64,000 bases of DNA from Eggerthella sp. YY7918 (GCF_000270285.1 NC_015738.1:248001-312000); one strand, 5' to 3'. Positions 1 to 9,444 are shown, counted from the first letter of the stretch. The notes: generated by a model not told the origin, from the letters alone. A program made the numbers and translations.

Positions 1-999
1 GTTGATGCGGGCGGCGGCGTGCCGTTCGGCGTGTGGGGCATGGTGGGCCCGACCGTTGAGGCCAAGAAGTACTTCCCGCCGTTCTATTGCTCCATCTGCC
101 AGATGACGCTGGAGATGGGTCTGACCGGCAAGCTCGACAAGCTTTCCGGCATGATGATCACCGGCCTGTGCGACAACCTGCGTCCGTTCTCGCAGAACTG
201 GAGCGCCGGCGTGGGTTCGAAGATCCCGATGATCTTCGTCTCCCAGCCTCAGAATCGCTTCATCCCGGCCGGTCGCGAATATGCGGTGGATTCCTATACG
301 GAAGTCAAGCGCAAGGTGGAGGAATGCCTCGGCACCATTCTCGATGACGAAGCAATTATGGCTTCCATCAAGCTGTACAACGAATGGCGTGCCGCGATGC
401 GCGAATTCGTGAAACTTGCCGGCCAGCATCCGGCCGAGGTTTCCGTCATTGATCGCGTGCAGGTGATCAACGCAGGCTACTACCTGCGCAAGGCCGATCA
501 TCTGCCTCTCATCAAGCAGCTGAACGCTGCGCTGGCTGCGCTGCCATCGAGCCTTGCGGGCTACCACCCGGTCGTGCTCTCCGGCATCTATGAGGACATT
601 CCCGCTATCAGCGAGATTTTGCAGGAGAACAAGTACGCCATCGTGGCGGACGATTTGGCCAAAGAGTCCCGTGCCTTCGCGATGCAGGTGCCCGAGGAAG
701 GCGACCCCATCGAAGCGCTGGCCGACGGCTGGTGCGCTCTTCGAAACGATTCGGTGCTCTACGATCCGAACAAGGACCACTGCCGCAGCGTTGCAGCGCT
801 GGCCAAGGAAAGCGGCGCACAGGGCGTAGTGCTTCTGCTTGCGAAGTTCTGCGATCCCGAGGAGTACGACGAGCCCATCACCAAGCGCGAGTGCAAGGAA
901 GCCGGCGTGCCTATCGTGGCGATCGAAATCGACCAGTCCACGGAAACCTACGAGCAGGCGCGTACGCAGCTTGAAACGTTCGCTGAGCTTATCGGCTAG
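1..999 (+). CDS. 2-hydroxyacyl-CoA dehydratase subunit (HgdB/FldC family), 5' partial
   Basis: This is one subunit of the oxygen-sensitive iron-sulfur enzyme that removes water from (R)-2-hydroxyacyl-CoA to give the 2-enoyl-CoA. The frame is open from base 1 (VDAGGGVPFGVWG...), so the true start lies upstream. Cysteines expected to bind the [4Fe-4S] cluster are visible in CSICQM, GLCDN and KFCDPEE, and the C-terminal half has the HgdB-like layout. The activator ATPase follows 164 bp downstream, which is the usual partnership; the other dehydratase subunit is probably just outside the window. A GC-rich hairpin lies after the stop (about 1010-1043) without a clear T-run. The substrate (aryl-lactate, 2-hydroxyglutarate or other) cannot be read from the sequence. 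Confidence 0.85.
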   Translation, partial: VDAGGGVPFGVWGMVGPTVEAKKYFPPFYCSICQMTLEMGLTGKLDKLSGMMITGLCDNLRPFSQNWSAGVGSKIPMIFVSQPQNRFIPAGREYAVDSYTEVKRKVEECLGTILDDEAIMASIKLYNEWRAAMREFVKLAGQHPAEVSVIDRVQVINAGYYLRKADHLPLIKQLNAALAALPSSLAGYHPVVLSGIYEDIPAISEILQENKYAIVADDLAKESRAFAMQVPEEGDPIEALADGWCALRNDSVLYDPNKDHCRSVAALAKESGAQGVVLLLAKFCDPEEYDEPITKRECKEAGVPIVAIEIDQSTETYEQARTQLETFAELIG

Positions 1000-1163
1000 A
1001 TTCGAAAACGCCCTTCCGTCGCTGCGGCGGCGGAAGGGTCCAAGAGCGACAGGCAGCTCGTCAATAAAAGGGGAGTTTGCAAGCAGAGGGCGCAAGCGGC
1101 GCGATAGGAGCCGGTCACCCTTGCCATTCGCAATAATCGCACTGTTCCAAAGGAGGATTCGCC

Positions 1164-1952
1164 ATGGCTGAAACGTGGTGCATGGGGGTTGATGCGGGTT
1201 CGACCGCGTCGAAATGCGTGGTCGTCGACGCGAACGGCGACATCGCCGCCACAGGGCTTTACGGCGCGGGGGCAGGCACTGTGGGGCCGCAGCGCGCCAT
1301 GGAATCCGCCTTGTCCGAGCTCGGTCTTGCTGCCGACGACGTCGCGTGCTCGTGCGCGACCGGGTACGGCCGACATTTGATGGAAAGCTTCGATATGCAG
1401 ATGTCCGAGCTTTCTTGCCACGCGAAGGGTGCGGCCAAGCTGTTTCCCGGCGTGCGCACCATCGTGGATATCGGCGGCCAAGATGCCAAGGTGCTCTGCG
1501 TTAGCGAGAGCGGGATGCTCGAAAGCTTTGTGATGAACGACAAATGCGCTGCGGGCACGGGACGGTTCTTGGATGTGATGGCTTCCATTTTCGAATGTAC
1601 GGTGTCCGATCTTTCCACGTACGACGCACAGGCAAACGAGGTGCTTCCCATCTCGTCCACCTGTACGGTGTTCGCCGAGTCGGAGGTCATTTCAAAACTT
1701 TCGCAAGGGTTGCCCATTCCCGACATCGTCGCCGGCATTCATACCTCGGTTGTCGAGCGCACCTACGGACTCATGCGCCGTGCGGGCATTCAGCCCCTCA
1801 TCGCTATGACCGGTGGCGTTGCTCTCAACGAAGGTCTGCGCAATCGCCTTGCTGAACGCGCAGGGCATCAGATACTCACCTCGCCGCTCGCCCAGTTCAA
1901 CGGGGCGTTCGGAGCGGCGCTCTACGCTCGCGAGAAGCTTGCGCGGGCTTGA
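1164..1952 (+). CDS. 2-hydroxyacyl-CoA dehydratase activator, BadF/BadG/BcrA/BcrD ATPase (HgdC type)
   Basis: 262-residue ASKHA-fold ATPase that injects one high-energy electron into the dehydratase at the cost of ATP ('archerase'). The N-terminal phosphate-binding motif GVDAGSTASK, the second ATP motif VDIGGQDAK and the two cysteines that bridge a [4Fe-4S] cluster across the homodimer (NDKCAAGTGRFLD and SSTCTVFAESE) are all present. Length matches the 260-270 residues usual for HgdC/FldI. An AGGAGG ribosome site sits just before ATG 1164. It lies between the dehydratase subunit and a membrane protein, all on the same strand, so an operon is likely. Confidence 0.93.
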   Translation: MAETWCMGVDAGSTASKCVVVDANGDIAATGLYGAGAGTVGPQRAMESALSELGLAADDVACSCATGYGRHLMESFDMQMSELSCHAKGAAKLFPGVRTIVDIGGQDAKVLCVSESGMLESFVMNDKCAAGTGRFLDVMASIFECTVSDLSTYDAQANEVLPISSTCTVFAESEVISKLSQGLPIPDIVAGIHTSVVERTYGLMRRAGIQPLIAMTGGVALNEGLRNRLAERAGHQILTSPLAQFNGAFGAALYAREKLARA

Positions 1953-2100
1953 AAGACGCGGATAGCCTGCGGCGGTCCGTGCCTTGTCCGTCGCCGGTTC
2001 CGAAGGGAAAAGCGGTCGCTTCACCGGGAAGCAGGCCGTTCGTATTCACGTACTTCGCGTGCAAGCGGGAGCTTTGCGCGAAGACAACAAGGAGGAAACC

Positions 2101-2706
2101 ATGGCAGAAGAGAAAAAAGAAGGAACGTTAGGGCAGCTACTTATCTTGGCCACCATTCTGGGTATCGCCCTGCCGCTGTGCAACACCGTTGCAGTGCTGC
2201 TGGGGCTGGCAGGCGAGAATCCGATGATGACGTTGTGGCCGGGGTATCTGCCGCTGCTCCTATTCATGATTGGCCAGGAGCACACGTTCCGCGACTTTCT
2301 TAATATCGTGGCGAGCGGTTTGGTGGGCATCGTGACGGCTGTTGTCAGCCTGCTGCTCATCCATGTTTGCTCGGGTGTTATGCCAGAGCTGGCTGCAATG
2401 TTTGTTGGTACGTTCGTATGCATCTTTGTGTTCTCCATCTTCAAGGAGATCCTACCCACGTTCTTCAATAACTACGGCTTTTTGTACTTCCTCGTCTCGT
2501 CCACCATCCTTGCTTCTAACTTCGATTTCAGCCTTGCGCTGACCTGGGGCGCTTCGACCATCATCACCACCGCGGTGTACACGACGGTCACGTTCGGCGC
2601 CATCGCGCTCATCCTCAAGGTCAAGGCTATGGCCATGATGATGAAGAAGAAGGAAGACCTGACCGAAGCAGAGCTGCAGGCTGTTTTGGAGGCGGCGGGC
2701 CAGTAA
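2101..2706 (+). CDS. small multi-pass membrane protein, DUF1097-like
   Basis: 201-residue protein with about five hydrophobic segments and a charged C-terminal tail (MMMKKKEDLTEAELQAVLEAAGQ). The ATG at 2101 has a strong AAGGAGG site seven bases upstream; longer in-frame starts lack one. The arrangement of short helices with little loop sequence recalls DUF1097/YcdZ-type inner-membrane proteins, but I cannot confirm that by eye. Sitting between the dehydratase activator and an acyl-CoA dehydrogenase, it may import the acid substrate or export the product; that is inference from position only. Confidence 0.75.
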   Translation: MAEEKKEGTLGQLLILATILGIALPLCNTVAVLLGLAGENPMMTLWPGYLPLLLFMIGQEHTFRDFLNIVASGLVGIVTAVVSLLLIHVCSGVMPELAAMFVGTFVCIFVFSIFKEILPTFFNNYGFLYFLVSSTILASNFDFSLALTWGASTIITTAVYTTVTFGAIALILKVKAMAMMMKKKEDLTEAELQAVLEAAGQ

Positions 2707-2898
2707 GTGGTCTTGCGGCTGTGACGGGCCGCTCCGCTTTATCCTGCGACTGCGTGCGGCCGCCCCGGCTGCTCGGCGCTTGAGGCGGGGCGGCACGAAA
2801 ACAGCGAAAACCGCTGCGCAAGCGTCATCCGGCATAGGGCGATGCACGGCATCGCCCCCACGGCCCGCAGTAAAGGGGCCTAATAAAGGAGGTTATTC

Positions 2899-4047
2899 AT
2901 GGATTTCGGTTTGACTGACGAGCAAGGTCTGCTTGTCGATAGCGTGCGCGAGATGATGGCGCGCGGCAACTATGATTCGTATTTCCGCGAGTGCGACGAC
3001 GAGGGCGTCCTGCCCCAGAAGGCCATCGACGACGCGGTGGAACTGGGCTTCGCCGCTCTGGGCATTCCGGAGGAACTGGGCGGCACGCCCTGCGACGACA
3101 TCACGAAGTTTCTCGTGGCCGAAGAAGCCATCGCGCTCGGTTGGCCGTCGCTGTGCTGGGTGAACCAGTCCCTCGAGGTCGACGATATCCTGTCGTTCGG
3201 CACGCCCGAGCAGCAGAAAGTCATTTGCGAACTGGGCCTCAAGGGCGTCAAGCCCTTCACGCTCGGTTTCTCCGAGCCCCAGGCCGGCTCCGACAGCTAC
3301 GCCGCCACCACCACGGTTACCGAGCGTGACGGCAAGCTCTACATCAACGGCTGCAAGACGTTCAACACCGGCGCGAACTGTTCGCCCTACATGCTGTGCA
3401 TCGTACGCGACTTCAAGAACGAGAACCCCACACGCGATTTCTCCATGTATCTCATGCGCATGGACCAGCCCGGCGTGAAGATGTCGCGGTTGAACAAGAT
3501 CGGCAACAACATGATGCACACCTACGAGGTGTACATGGAGGATGTCGAAGTGACCCCGGACGACCTGGTGGGCAAGCCGGGTATGGGCTTCATCCAGCTG
3601 ATGAAGAACTACGACGTCGAGCGTTTGATGAGCTGTGTGTACAACATCGGCATGGCCCGCTGCGCCTACGACCACGCCGCCAAGCATGCTGCAACGCGCA
3701 TCCAGTTCGGCCAGACCATCGGTAAGTTCCAGCTCATTCAAGAGAAGATCACCGACATGGCCATCAAGATCGAGAACATGCAGAACATGTGCTACAAGGC
3801 GTTGTGGAAGCGCATGAACGGCCAGCCCATCAACATCGATGCTTCGCTTGCCAAGCGCTACACCGGCCAGGCTGCTTTCCAAGTGATCGACGACGCGATG
3901 CAGGTCATGGGTGGCATCGGCTACTGCGACGACTGTGTGGTGTCACGTCTGTGGCGTGACCAACGTGCCTACCGCATCATGGCCGGTACGGAGGAGATCA
4001 TGGTGCACACGGCCGGACGCGCGCTCATCAAGGCTGCGAACAAGTAG
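2899..4047 (+). CDS. acyl-CoA dehydrogenase, CaiA-like (probable enoyl-CoA reductase)
   Basis: 382-residue FAD enzyme of the acyl-CoA dehydrogenase family. The start MDFGLTDEQGLLVDSVREMM and the ECDDEG region closely resemble crotonobetainyl-CoA reductase CaiA. FAD/substrate motifs GFSEPQAGSDSY, RIQFGQTIGKFQ and QVMGGIGY are present. The usual catalytic Glu of MCAD-type enzymes (YEG) is replaced (RIMAGTEEI, Ala362), while Glu241 in YDVERL occupies the helix-G position used by isovaleryl- and long-chain acyl-CoA dehydrogenases. In context it probably reduces the enoyl-CoA made by the dehydratase instead of oxidising a fatty acyl-CoA. ATG at 2899 follows AAAGGAGG. No etfAB genes are visible nearby. 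Confidence 0.9.
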   Translation: MDFGLTDEQGLLVDSVREMMARGNYDSYFRECDDEGVLPQKAIDDAVELGFAALGIPEELGGTPCDDITKFLVAEEAIALGWPSLCWVNQSLEVDDILSFGTPEQQKVICELGLKGVKPFTLGFSEPQAGSDSYAATTTVTERDGKLYINGCKTFNTGANCSPYMLCIVRDFKNENPTRDFSMYLMRMDQPGVKMSRLNKIGNNMMHTYEVYMEDVEVTPDDLVGKPGMGFIQLMKNYDVERLMSCVYNIGMARCAYDHAAKHAATRIQFGQTIGKFQLIQEKITDMAIKIENMQNMCYKALWKRMNGQPINIDASLAKRYTGQAAFQVIDDAMQVMGGIGYCDDCVVSRLWRDQRAYRIMAGTEEIMVHTAGRALIKAANK

Positions 4048-4110
4048 TCGGCGCACGGGTTGTCGAGCGATGCGCGACTTGGCTGTGCGCAAGCTCGTCC
4101 CATCGTACAT

Positions 4111-4144
4111 GCGGGGTGCGCAACAGGTTGTGTGCGCACCCCGC
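4111..4144 (+). terminator. GC-rich hairpin between acyl-CoA dehydrogenase and ligase genes
   Basis: A perfect 12-bp inverted repeat (GCGGGGTGCGCA / TGCGCACCCCGC) with a 10-nt loop. It lacks a T-run, so it may stabilise or attenuate a transcript and not terminate it. Confidence 0.4.
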
Positions 4145-4217
4145 TTCGGGCGGGCGTCGAAGTCGTACCGAACGGAAGCGCACGAGGTTTAGCGCAGGCC
4201 ACGGAAGGGGACTATCC

Positions 4218-5783
4218 ATGTTAAACGATGCTGTGAAGGGTTTTCTGTATCGAATCCTGAGGACGCCGGGCCGCGAGGCGATCTTCGATCGTGCGACCGG
4301 GAAGCGCTATACCTATTTCGAGTTGGGATGCCGAGGCGCAAAGCTTGCGAAATACCTGACCGACGACGTGGGCTTAAAGCAGGGCGAAGTCATCGCATTG
4401 TCCGCAGAGAACAACATCGCCTTCATCGATGCATTTTATGCAAGCCTTATGACGGGCGTTGTCATCACCACGTACAATGGGCGGCTGCGTCCCGACGATC
4501 TTGCGCCGCTCATCGCGCGAGAGCGTCCGCGCGTCGTGTTTGTCTCCGAGGGGCATCGTGAGAAGATCGAGGAGGCCTGCCGCCTTGCGGAAGTGTCGTG
4601 CGTGCAGGTGTCACTTGATGGGGATGGCGGCTCTCTTCGCTACGCCGACATTATGGGGGGCGAGATCGACGCGTGCAGTCTGCCCTCGCTTGACGCGTTC
4701 GCCAATTTTGATATCGAAGAGACTCAGCTGCTTGTGCATACCGGCGGCACCACCGGTCTGCCGAAGTCTGCCAAAATAAGTTTCCGTGCTGTTTTGTACA
4801 ACGCGCTGTCAGAAATTCTGACGGTGGGCTTGACACAGCGCGACATTGGAATAACCTTTTTGCCGTTTTTCCATACGGTCGGCTGGAATGTGACGACGCT
4901 GCCGTCCCTTCTGGTGGGTGCGCGCGTGGTGCTCACCGATACGCTCGACCCTGGCGTATTGCTGGATCTTATCGCAAGCGAGCGACCCACGACTGGTTTG
5001 GCGCTTGAAGCAGTGTTTCGTCGTATGGCGGAACATCCCAACTTCGCTTCCACGGATTTTTCGTCCTATCGGCTGTTTGCGAACGGGGCGGGGCCCATCA
5101 GCAAATCGACGATGGAGCTGTATTGGAACCGCGGCGTAAAGCTGATCAACGCCTATGGCATGACCGAGACGGGGCCGAACAACTGCTTCTATCCCGACAG
5201 CGACGAATCGCTTGAAAGCATCAAGCAGCACGGCGACACCGTGGGTAAGCCGATGTGTTTTGCCGAGCTTAAAATCGTCGACGAACAGGGCCGCGAGGTG
5301 CCGATAGGCGTCGATGGGGAGCTGCTGTGGCGCGGGCCAATCACGTTTTCCGGCTATTGGGACGATCCGGCGGCCACCGCGGACATCATGGCCGAGGGCG
5401 GCTGGGTGCGCTCGGGCGATATCGGGCATCTCGACCGGATGGGGTACGTCCATTTGCAGGGGCGGCTCAAGAACATGATTGTCACCAACGGCGAAAACGT
5501 ATTTCCCATCGAGATAGAAAATGCGCTGAAGGACTACCCCGGCGTGGACGAGTGCTGCGTGATAGGCGTACCCGATGCCGAGCGTGGCGAGGTCGCTAAA
5601 GCGCTCGTGTGCATGGAGGAAGGCGCGGCGTTCGACCGCGATGCGCTTGAACGGTTCGTGCGTGGTAAACTCTCGTCCATCAAGGTGCCGCAGTACTTCG
5701 TCGAGGTGAACGACTTTTCAAGGCGTGGTTTGAAGGTCGATCTCGCTGCGATCAGGAAGGTACACGGATTTGCGGGCGAGTAA
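4218..5783 (+). CDS. AMP-forming acyl-CoA synthetase/ligase
   Basis: 521-residue ANL-superfamily adenylate-forming enzyme that activates a carboxylic acid to its CoA thioester. Visible motifs are the P-loop HTGGTTGLPKSAK, the AYGMTETGP adenine motif, the RSGDIGHLDRMGYV hinge and NGENVFPIEIE. The C-terminal end (FSRRGLKVDLAAIRK) is an atypical form of the catalytic-lysine region. ATG 4218 follows GGAAGGGG at 4202; longer in-frame extensions have no such site. It likely supplies the CoA ester to the dehydratase/reductase genes upstream. Substrate unknown; aryl or medium-chain hydroxy acids are possible. Confidence 0.88.
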   Translation: MLNDAVKGFLYRILRTPGREAIFDRATGKRYTYFELGCRGAKLAKYLTDDVGLKQGEVIALSAENNIAFIDAFYASLMTGVVITTYNGRLRPDDLAPLIARERPRVVFVSEGHREKIEEACRLAEVSCVQVSLDGDGGSLRYADIMGGEIDACSLPSLDAFANFDIEETQLLVHTGGTTGLPKSAKISFRAVLYNALSEILTVGLTQRDIGITFLPFFHTVGWNVTTLPSLLVGARVVLTDTLDPGVLLDLIASERPTTGLALEAVFRRMAEHPNFASTDFSSYRLFANGAGPISKSTMELYWNRGVKLINAYGMTETGPNNCFYPDSDESLESIKQHGDTVGKPMCFAELKIVDEQGREVPIGVDGELLWRGPITFSGYWDDPAATADIMAEGGWVRSGDIGHLDRMGYVHLQGRLKNMIVTNGENVFPIEIENALKDYPGVDECCVIGVPDAERGEVAKALVCMEEGAAFDRDALERFVRGKLSSIKVPQYFVEVNDFSRRGLKVDLAAIRKVHGFAGE

Positions 5784-5848
5784 GCTTCAGGAGGAATGGG
5801 TGAGGGACGAAGTCGAACGAGGCGAACAGGGAAGGCGGGGACGAGCGC

Positions 5849-6706
5849 ATGGTTGAAGAGTTCACCATCGAGCGTGGAGGGATGACGCTGTTCTGCAAGC
5901 GGTTTGTGCCCGAGGGAGGGCCCGCCGTTCAAGAGTTGTTTGACATGTCGGAGCGTCCGCCGATGCTCATGATACACGGCGGTCTGGTGGACTGCGATTT
6001 CTTCGATGGCTCTGCCGCGATCCTTTCGCGTCTGTTCGACGTGGTGACGTTCGACCGGCGCGGTTACGGCAGAAGCGACGACCCGCCTTCGGGTGAATTC
6101 GACCTCACCGAGCAGGCAGAAGATGCCTTCGCGGTGGCATCGACTTGTTTCGACAAGCCATTCTCGCTGATCACCCATTCGGTTGGTGCATCCATCGGTC
6201 TTGCCCTTATGGCGCGTTATCCCGGCGCGGTGAGTCGTGCGCTCATTCACGAGCCGCTGGTGCCGGGGTGTCTGCCTCCCGATTCCGATCTGGCTGTGGC
6301 TGTGGCGAAGACGCGTGCGAAAACTCACCGTGCGTCTATCGGCTCTATCGGCGATGGGTTTTTGTTCGGTCTGGCGCCGAAGGATGACCGCGCTTACGAG
6401 CCGAGTGAGGGCGAACGTGCCCGTTCAGCCCGCAATACGTCGTGCAGCATCGTCAACGAGGGCGATCTATTCGTGCGATTCGAGCCTGATTATCAGGCGA
6501 TCGCGCGGGTTCCCGCCGTCGTGGGTTTGGGCGAGCTGGGCCGATCCGCGCCTATCGGCATGATGGTGGAAACGTTCGCGTGCCGCGCGGGAATGCCCGT
6601 GGCTCATTTCCCCGGTGCTCACAACTGCCCCGCCGATCTTCCCTACGATTTCGCCTATATGACGACCGGCCTTTTTGCGACAGGTTGGTCGCCGTCAAGC
6701 TGCTGA
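5849..6706 (+). CDS. alpha/beta hydrolase
   Basis: 285-residue alpha/beta hydrolase-fold protein. HGGLVDCDFF is the oxyanion region, VVTFDRRGYGRSDDPP the conserved strand-4 loop, and the nucleophile elbow reads ITHSVGASIGLAL (T-H-S-V-G, not the strict G-x-S-x-G). A late His in GAHNCPAD may complete the triad. It follows the ligase by 65 bp on the same strand, preceded by AAGGCGGGG. A thioesterase or ester-hydrolysing role at the edge of the acyl-CoA pathway is plausible but not shown. Confidence 0.8.
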   Translation: MVEEFTIERGGMTLFCKRFVPEGGPAVQELFDMSERPPMLMIHGGLVDCDFFDGSAAILSRLFDVVTFDRRGYGRSDDPPSGEFDLTEQAEDAFAVASTCFDKPFSLITHSVGASIGLALMARYPGAVSRALIHEPLVPGCLPPDSDLAVAVAKTRAKTHRASIGSIGDGFLFGLAPKDDRAYEPSEGERARSARNTSCSIVNEGDLFVRFEPDYQAIARVPAVVGLGELGRSAPIGMMVETFACRAGMPVAHFPGAHNCPADLPYDFAYMTTGLFATGWSPSSC

Positions 6707-6762
6707 CGGAGAGGGGGCTCTTGTCCGCCGCGAACGTTCGCGCTCGCGGCGCTGCCCAGCCC

Positions 6763-7602
6763 CTATTCCTTCAAGTTGATGTTTTTCGTATCGGTGATGA
6801 GCATGCAGCCGGGCGCATGTGTGATGGCAAACGGCGGCTTGCTGTTCATAACGATGGACTGAGGCGTCACGCCGCAGGCCCAAAACACCGGTACCTCGCC
6901 GTCGTGAATCTCCACCGGATCGCCGAACTCGGGGTGCATGATGTCGCGCACGCCGATGGCGGCGGGGTCGCCAATGTGGATGGGTGCGCCGTGCACCTTG
7001 GGGATGGCGCCGGATATCTGCACCGCTTTCACCACTTGGTCATAGGGAATGGGCCGCATCGACATGACCATGTTGCCTGACATGCTTCCGGCAGGTACGC
7101 ACGGCACTCCCGTCAGATACATGGGCACGTTGCAGCCCATGGTGTTGTGACGAATCTCAATGCCGGCCTCAATAAGTTCGCTTTCGAACGAGAACGAACA
7201 CCCGATAACGAACGACACCAGGTCGTCTCGCCAGTAGTCCGCAACATTTTCGACCTCGGCCACCAGCTGACCATGCTCGTAGATGCGGTAACGCGGAAAG
7301 TCGGTAGCGATGTCGCAGTCGGTCGCGCAAATGGTGGCCTCGCGCGCACCGGTTTCGGTCACCTCAAGCAAGGGGCAAGGCTTAGGGTTGCGCTGGGCGA
7401 ACAGCAGAAAGTCATAGGCCTGTTCACGTGGCAGTACGATAAGGTTCGCCTGCGCATATCCAGGACAAAGCCCGCTTGTCGGTGCAGCAAACTTTCCTGC
7501 GCGGATAAGCCTGCGCGCCTCCACCGGCGACGCCTCAAGCATCTGCGCCCACACTTCATCAGCAACGCCCTCAGGCTTAACAGGAACCGAAGTATTCGTC
7601 AT
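6763..7602 (-). CDS. DUF1445 / YcsI family, putative hydro-lyase (D-glutamate cyclase-like)
   Basis: 279-residue protein of the YcsI/DUF1445 family, annotated elsewhere as 'putative hydro-lyase' or D-glutamate-cyclase-like. Family hallmarks seen include GLCPGYAQANL near residue 45, a CSFSFE motif, NTMGCNVPMY and GDPAAIGVRDIMHPEFGD. It is the last gene of a minus-strand operon after accC (9-bp gap). In Bacillus subtilis ycsI likewise lies beside kipI and kipA, so the pairing is conserved. If it is a cyclase it could make 5-oxoproline for the PxpB/PxpC proteins of the same operon; that is inference. Confidence 0.85.
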   Translation of the reverse strand: MTNTSVPVKPEGVADEVWAQMLEASPVEARRLIRAGKFAAPTSGLCPGYAQANLIVLPREQAYDFLLFAQRNPKPCPLLEVTETGAREATICATDCDIATDFPRYRIYEHGQLVAEVENVADYWRDDLVSFVIGCSFSFESELIEAGIEIRHNTMGCNVPMYLTGVPCVPAGSMSGNMVMSMRPIPYDQVVKAVQISGAIPKVHGAPIHIGDPAAIGVRDIMHPEFGDPVEIHDGEVPVFWACGVTPQSIVMNSKPPFAITHAPGCMLITDTKNINLKE

Positions 7603-7611
7603 AACACATCC

Positions 7612-8961
7612 CTACACTTCCCCTTTTAAGAACCGTTCGATGAAGCTCGTGTCGGCGAGGCCGGCAGCGAACGTCTCGTTTTCCATGATGGCATACTGGA
7701 AGTCCAAGTTGGTGTTCACTCCCACCACAACCATTTCCTCCAACGCGGTGCGCATCTTGGCGATAGCTTCGGTGCGGTCACGTCCATGGACAATCACTTT
7801 CGCAATCATGGAATCATAGTAGGGCGACACGCTGTACCCGTCATACGCGGCGGTGTCCACGCGCACGCCGTTGCCGCCGGGCAGATGCATCTGCGATATG
7901 GTGCCGGGCGAGGGCAAGAATCCGCGCTCGGGCTGTTCGGCGTTGATGCGGCACTCGATAGCGTAGCCGCGATAGGTGATATCGTCCTGCGTGAACGTCA
8001 ACGGATCGCCTGCCGCCACCCGCACCATTTCCTGCACAAGATCGGTGCCGGTGACCATCTCGGTGACGGGATGTTCCACCTGAATGCGGGTATTCATTTC
8101 CATAAAGTAGTAATTCAGCTGGTCATCAAGGAGAAACTCAATCGTCCCAGCCGAGGTATAGCCAACGGCCTGGGCCGCGCGCACCGCTGCGTCAAGCATC
8201 TCGGCGCGCACCTGGTCAGTCAAGACCGGAGAGGGGCTTTCCTCGATCATCTTCTGGTGGTTGCGTTGCACCGAGCAATCGCGCTCGCCTAAGGCCACAA
8301 CCGTGCCGTACGTGTCGGCGATGATCTGCACCTCCACATGACGAGGATTCATGACGCACCGCTCCAAATACATGGTGTTGTCGCCAAAGGCGCTCACGCT
8401 TTCGCGCTGGGCGATGGAAAACTGCTCGGCGAAATCATGCTCGTCGAAGCTTACCCGCATGCCCTTGCCGCCGCCGCCCGAGCTGGCCTTGATCATAATG
8501 GGCCAGCCAATTTCGCGGGCAATCGCCAGTGCTTCGTCGGGATGATGTACGGGATCCTTCGTGCCGGGAACCACGGGCACTCCCGCTTCCATCATGGTCT
8601 TGCGTGCTTGGCTTTTATTCCCCATGCGATCGATAACTTCGGGGGTTGGTCCAATGAACACAATGTCGTTCTCGCGGCAAAGCTTCGCAAACGTCGAATT
8701 CTCAGACAAAAACCCGTATCCCGGATGAATCGCCTGCGCGCCGGTGCCCCGTGCTGCCGCGAGGATGGCAGCAATATTGAGGTAGGAATCGCGCGCAGCG
8801 GGCGGGCCAATACACACGCTTTCGTCGGCTAGGTACACATGGAGCGAATGTTTGTCGGCCGTGGAATACACCGCCACCGTTTTGATGCCCATGGCACGAC
8901 AGGCACGAATGATGCGAACGGCAATCTCGCCTCGGTTGGCGATGAGAATCTTCTCAAACAT
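7612..8961 (-). CDS. accC: biotin carboxylase subunit
   Basis: 449-residue ATP-grasp biotin carboxylase: it carboxylates the biotin of the carrier protein using ATP and bicarbonate. Starts MFEKILIANRGEIAVRIIRA; the glycine-rich ATP loop SSGGGGKGMR, the catalytic EMNTRIQVEHPVTE and a full-length C-terminal domain are present. It directly follows accB (9-bp gap) within the pxpB-pxpC-accB-accC operon. No accA/accD carboxyltransferase genes accompany it, so it may serve the PxpB/PxpC module and not fatty acid synthesis. Confidence 0.95.
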   Translation of the reverse strand: MFEKILIANRGEIAVRIIRACRAMGIKTVAVYSTADKHSLHVYLADESVCIGPPAARDSYLNIAAILAAARGTGAQAIHPGYGFLSENSTFAKLCRENDIVFIGPTPEVIDRMGNKSQARKTMMEAGVPVVPGTKDPVHHPDEALAIAREIGWPIMIKASSGGGGKGMRVSFDEHDFAEQFSIAQRESVSAFGDNTMYLERCVMNPRHVEVQIIADTYGTVVALGERDCSVQRNHQKMIEESPSPVLTDQVRAEMLDAAVRAAQAVGYTSAGTIEFLLDDQLNYYFMEMNTRIQVEHPVTEMVTGTDLVQEMVRVAAGDPLTFTQDDITYRGYAIECRINAEQPERGFLPSPGTISQMHLPGGNGVRVDTAAYDGYSVSPYYDSMIAKVIVHGRDRTEAIAKMRTALEEMVVVGVNTNLDFQYAIMENETFAAGLADTSFIERFLKGEV

Positions 8962-8970
8962 GATGCACCC

Positions 8971-9444
8971 TTACGCGTGTTCGCTGGTGGCGGTGGCAAT
9001 GCGGAACAGGGGCTGATCGTATTCCACCTGGGTGCCATTGGCGGCCAGCACTTCCACAACCACGCCGGGAGCGGGGGTGGTAATCTCGTTCATCATCTTC
9101 ATGGCTTCGACAATGGCCAGCGTCTGGCCCGACAACACTTCCTGGCCCACCTTGACGAACGGGTCTTCGTCGGGGCTTGGCGCCACGTAGAACATACCCA
9201 CCATGGGGCTGCGTACGAGGATGGAGCTCTCGTCGGTGTCTTCGACGGCGGCAGCCTCATGGCTTTCGGTCTTGCCAGCCAGAAGAGCGCTGACACGGTC
9301 GGCCATAAGCGGCAGCGCGGTTGACGAGAGCGAGCCGTGGTTGCGCTCCAATTCGATTTTCGTCTCGCCGTCGGTCACGCGCAAGGCGGTAAGTTCGGCC
9401 TTGTCCATGATGGCGATCAGATCTTCGATGGCTTTGGTATCCAT
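8971..9444 (-). CDS. accB: biotin carboxyl carrier protein
   Basis: 157-residue biotin carrier: N-terminal helical region (MDTKAIEDLIAIMDKAELTALRV), a linker, and a C-terminal biotinyl domain with the biotinylation site VEAMKMMNEI (Lys about 116). The start at 9444 is chosen because GAGG lies 7-8 bases upstream; a longer in-frame ATG at 9459 lacks a site. The biotin ligase BirA (51949) and transporter BioY (57958) in the same window would serve it. Confidence 0.93.
   Translation of the reverse strand: MDTKAIEDLIAIMDKAELTALRVTDGETKIELERNHGSLSSTALPLMADRVSALLAGKTESHEAAAVEDTDESSILVRSPMVGMFYVAPSPDEDPFVKVGQEVLSGQTLAIVEAMKMMNEITTPAPGVVVEVLAANGTQVEYDQPLFRIATATSEHA

Noticed and set aside
2893-3882. 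329-codon minus-strand open frame
   Set aside because: It mirrors the acyl-CoA dehydrogenase gene in GC-rich DNA; no ribosome site and no recognisable protein features.
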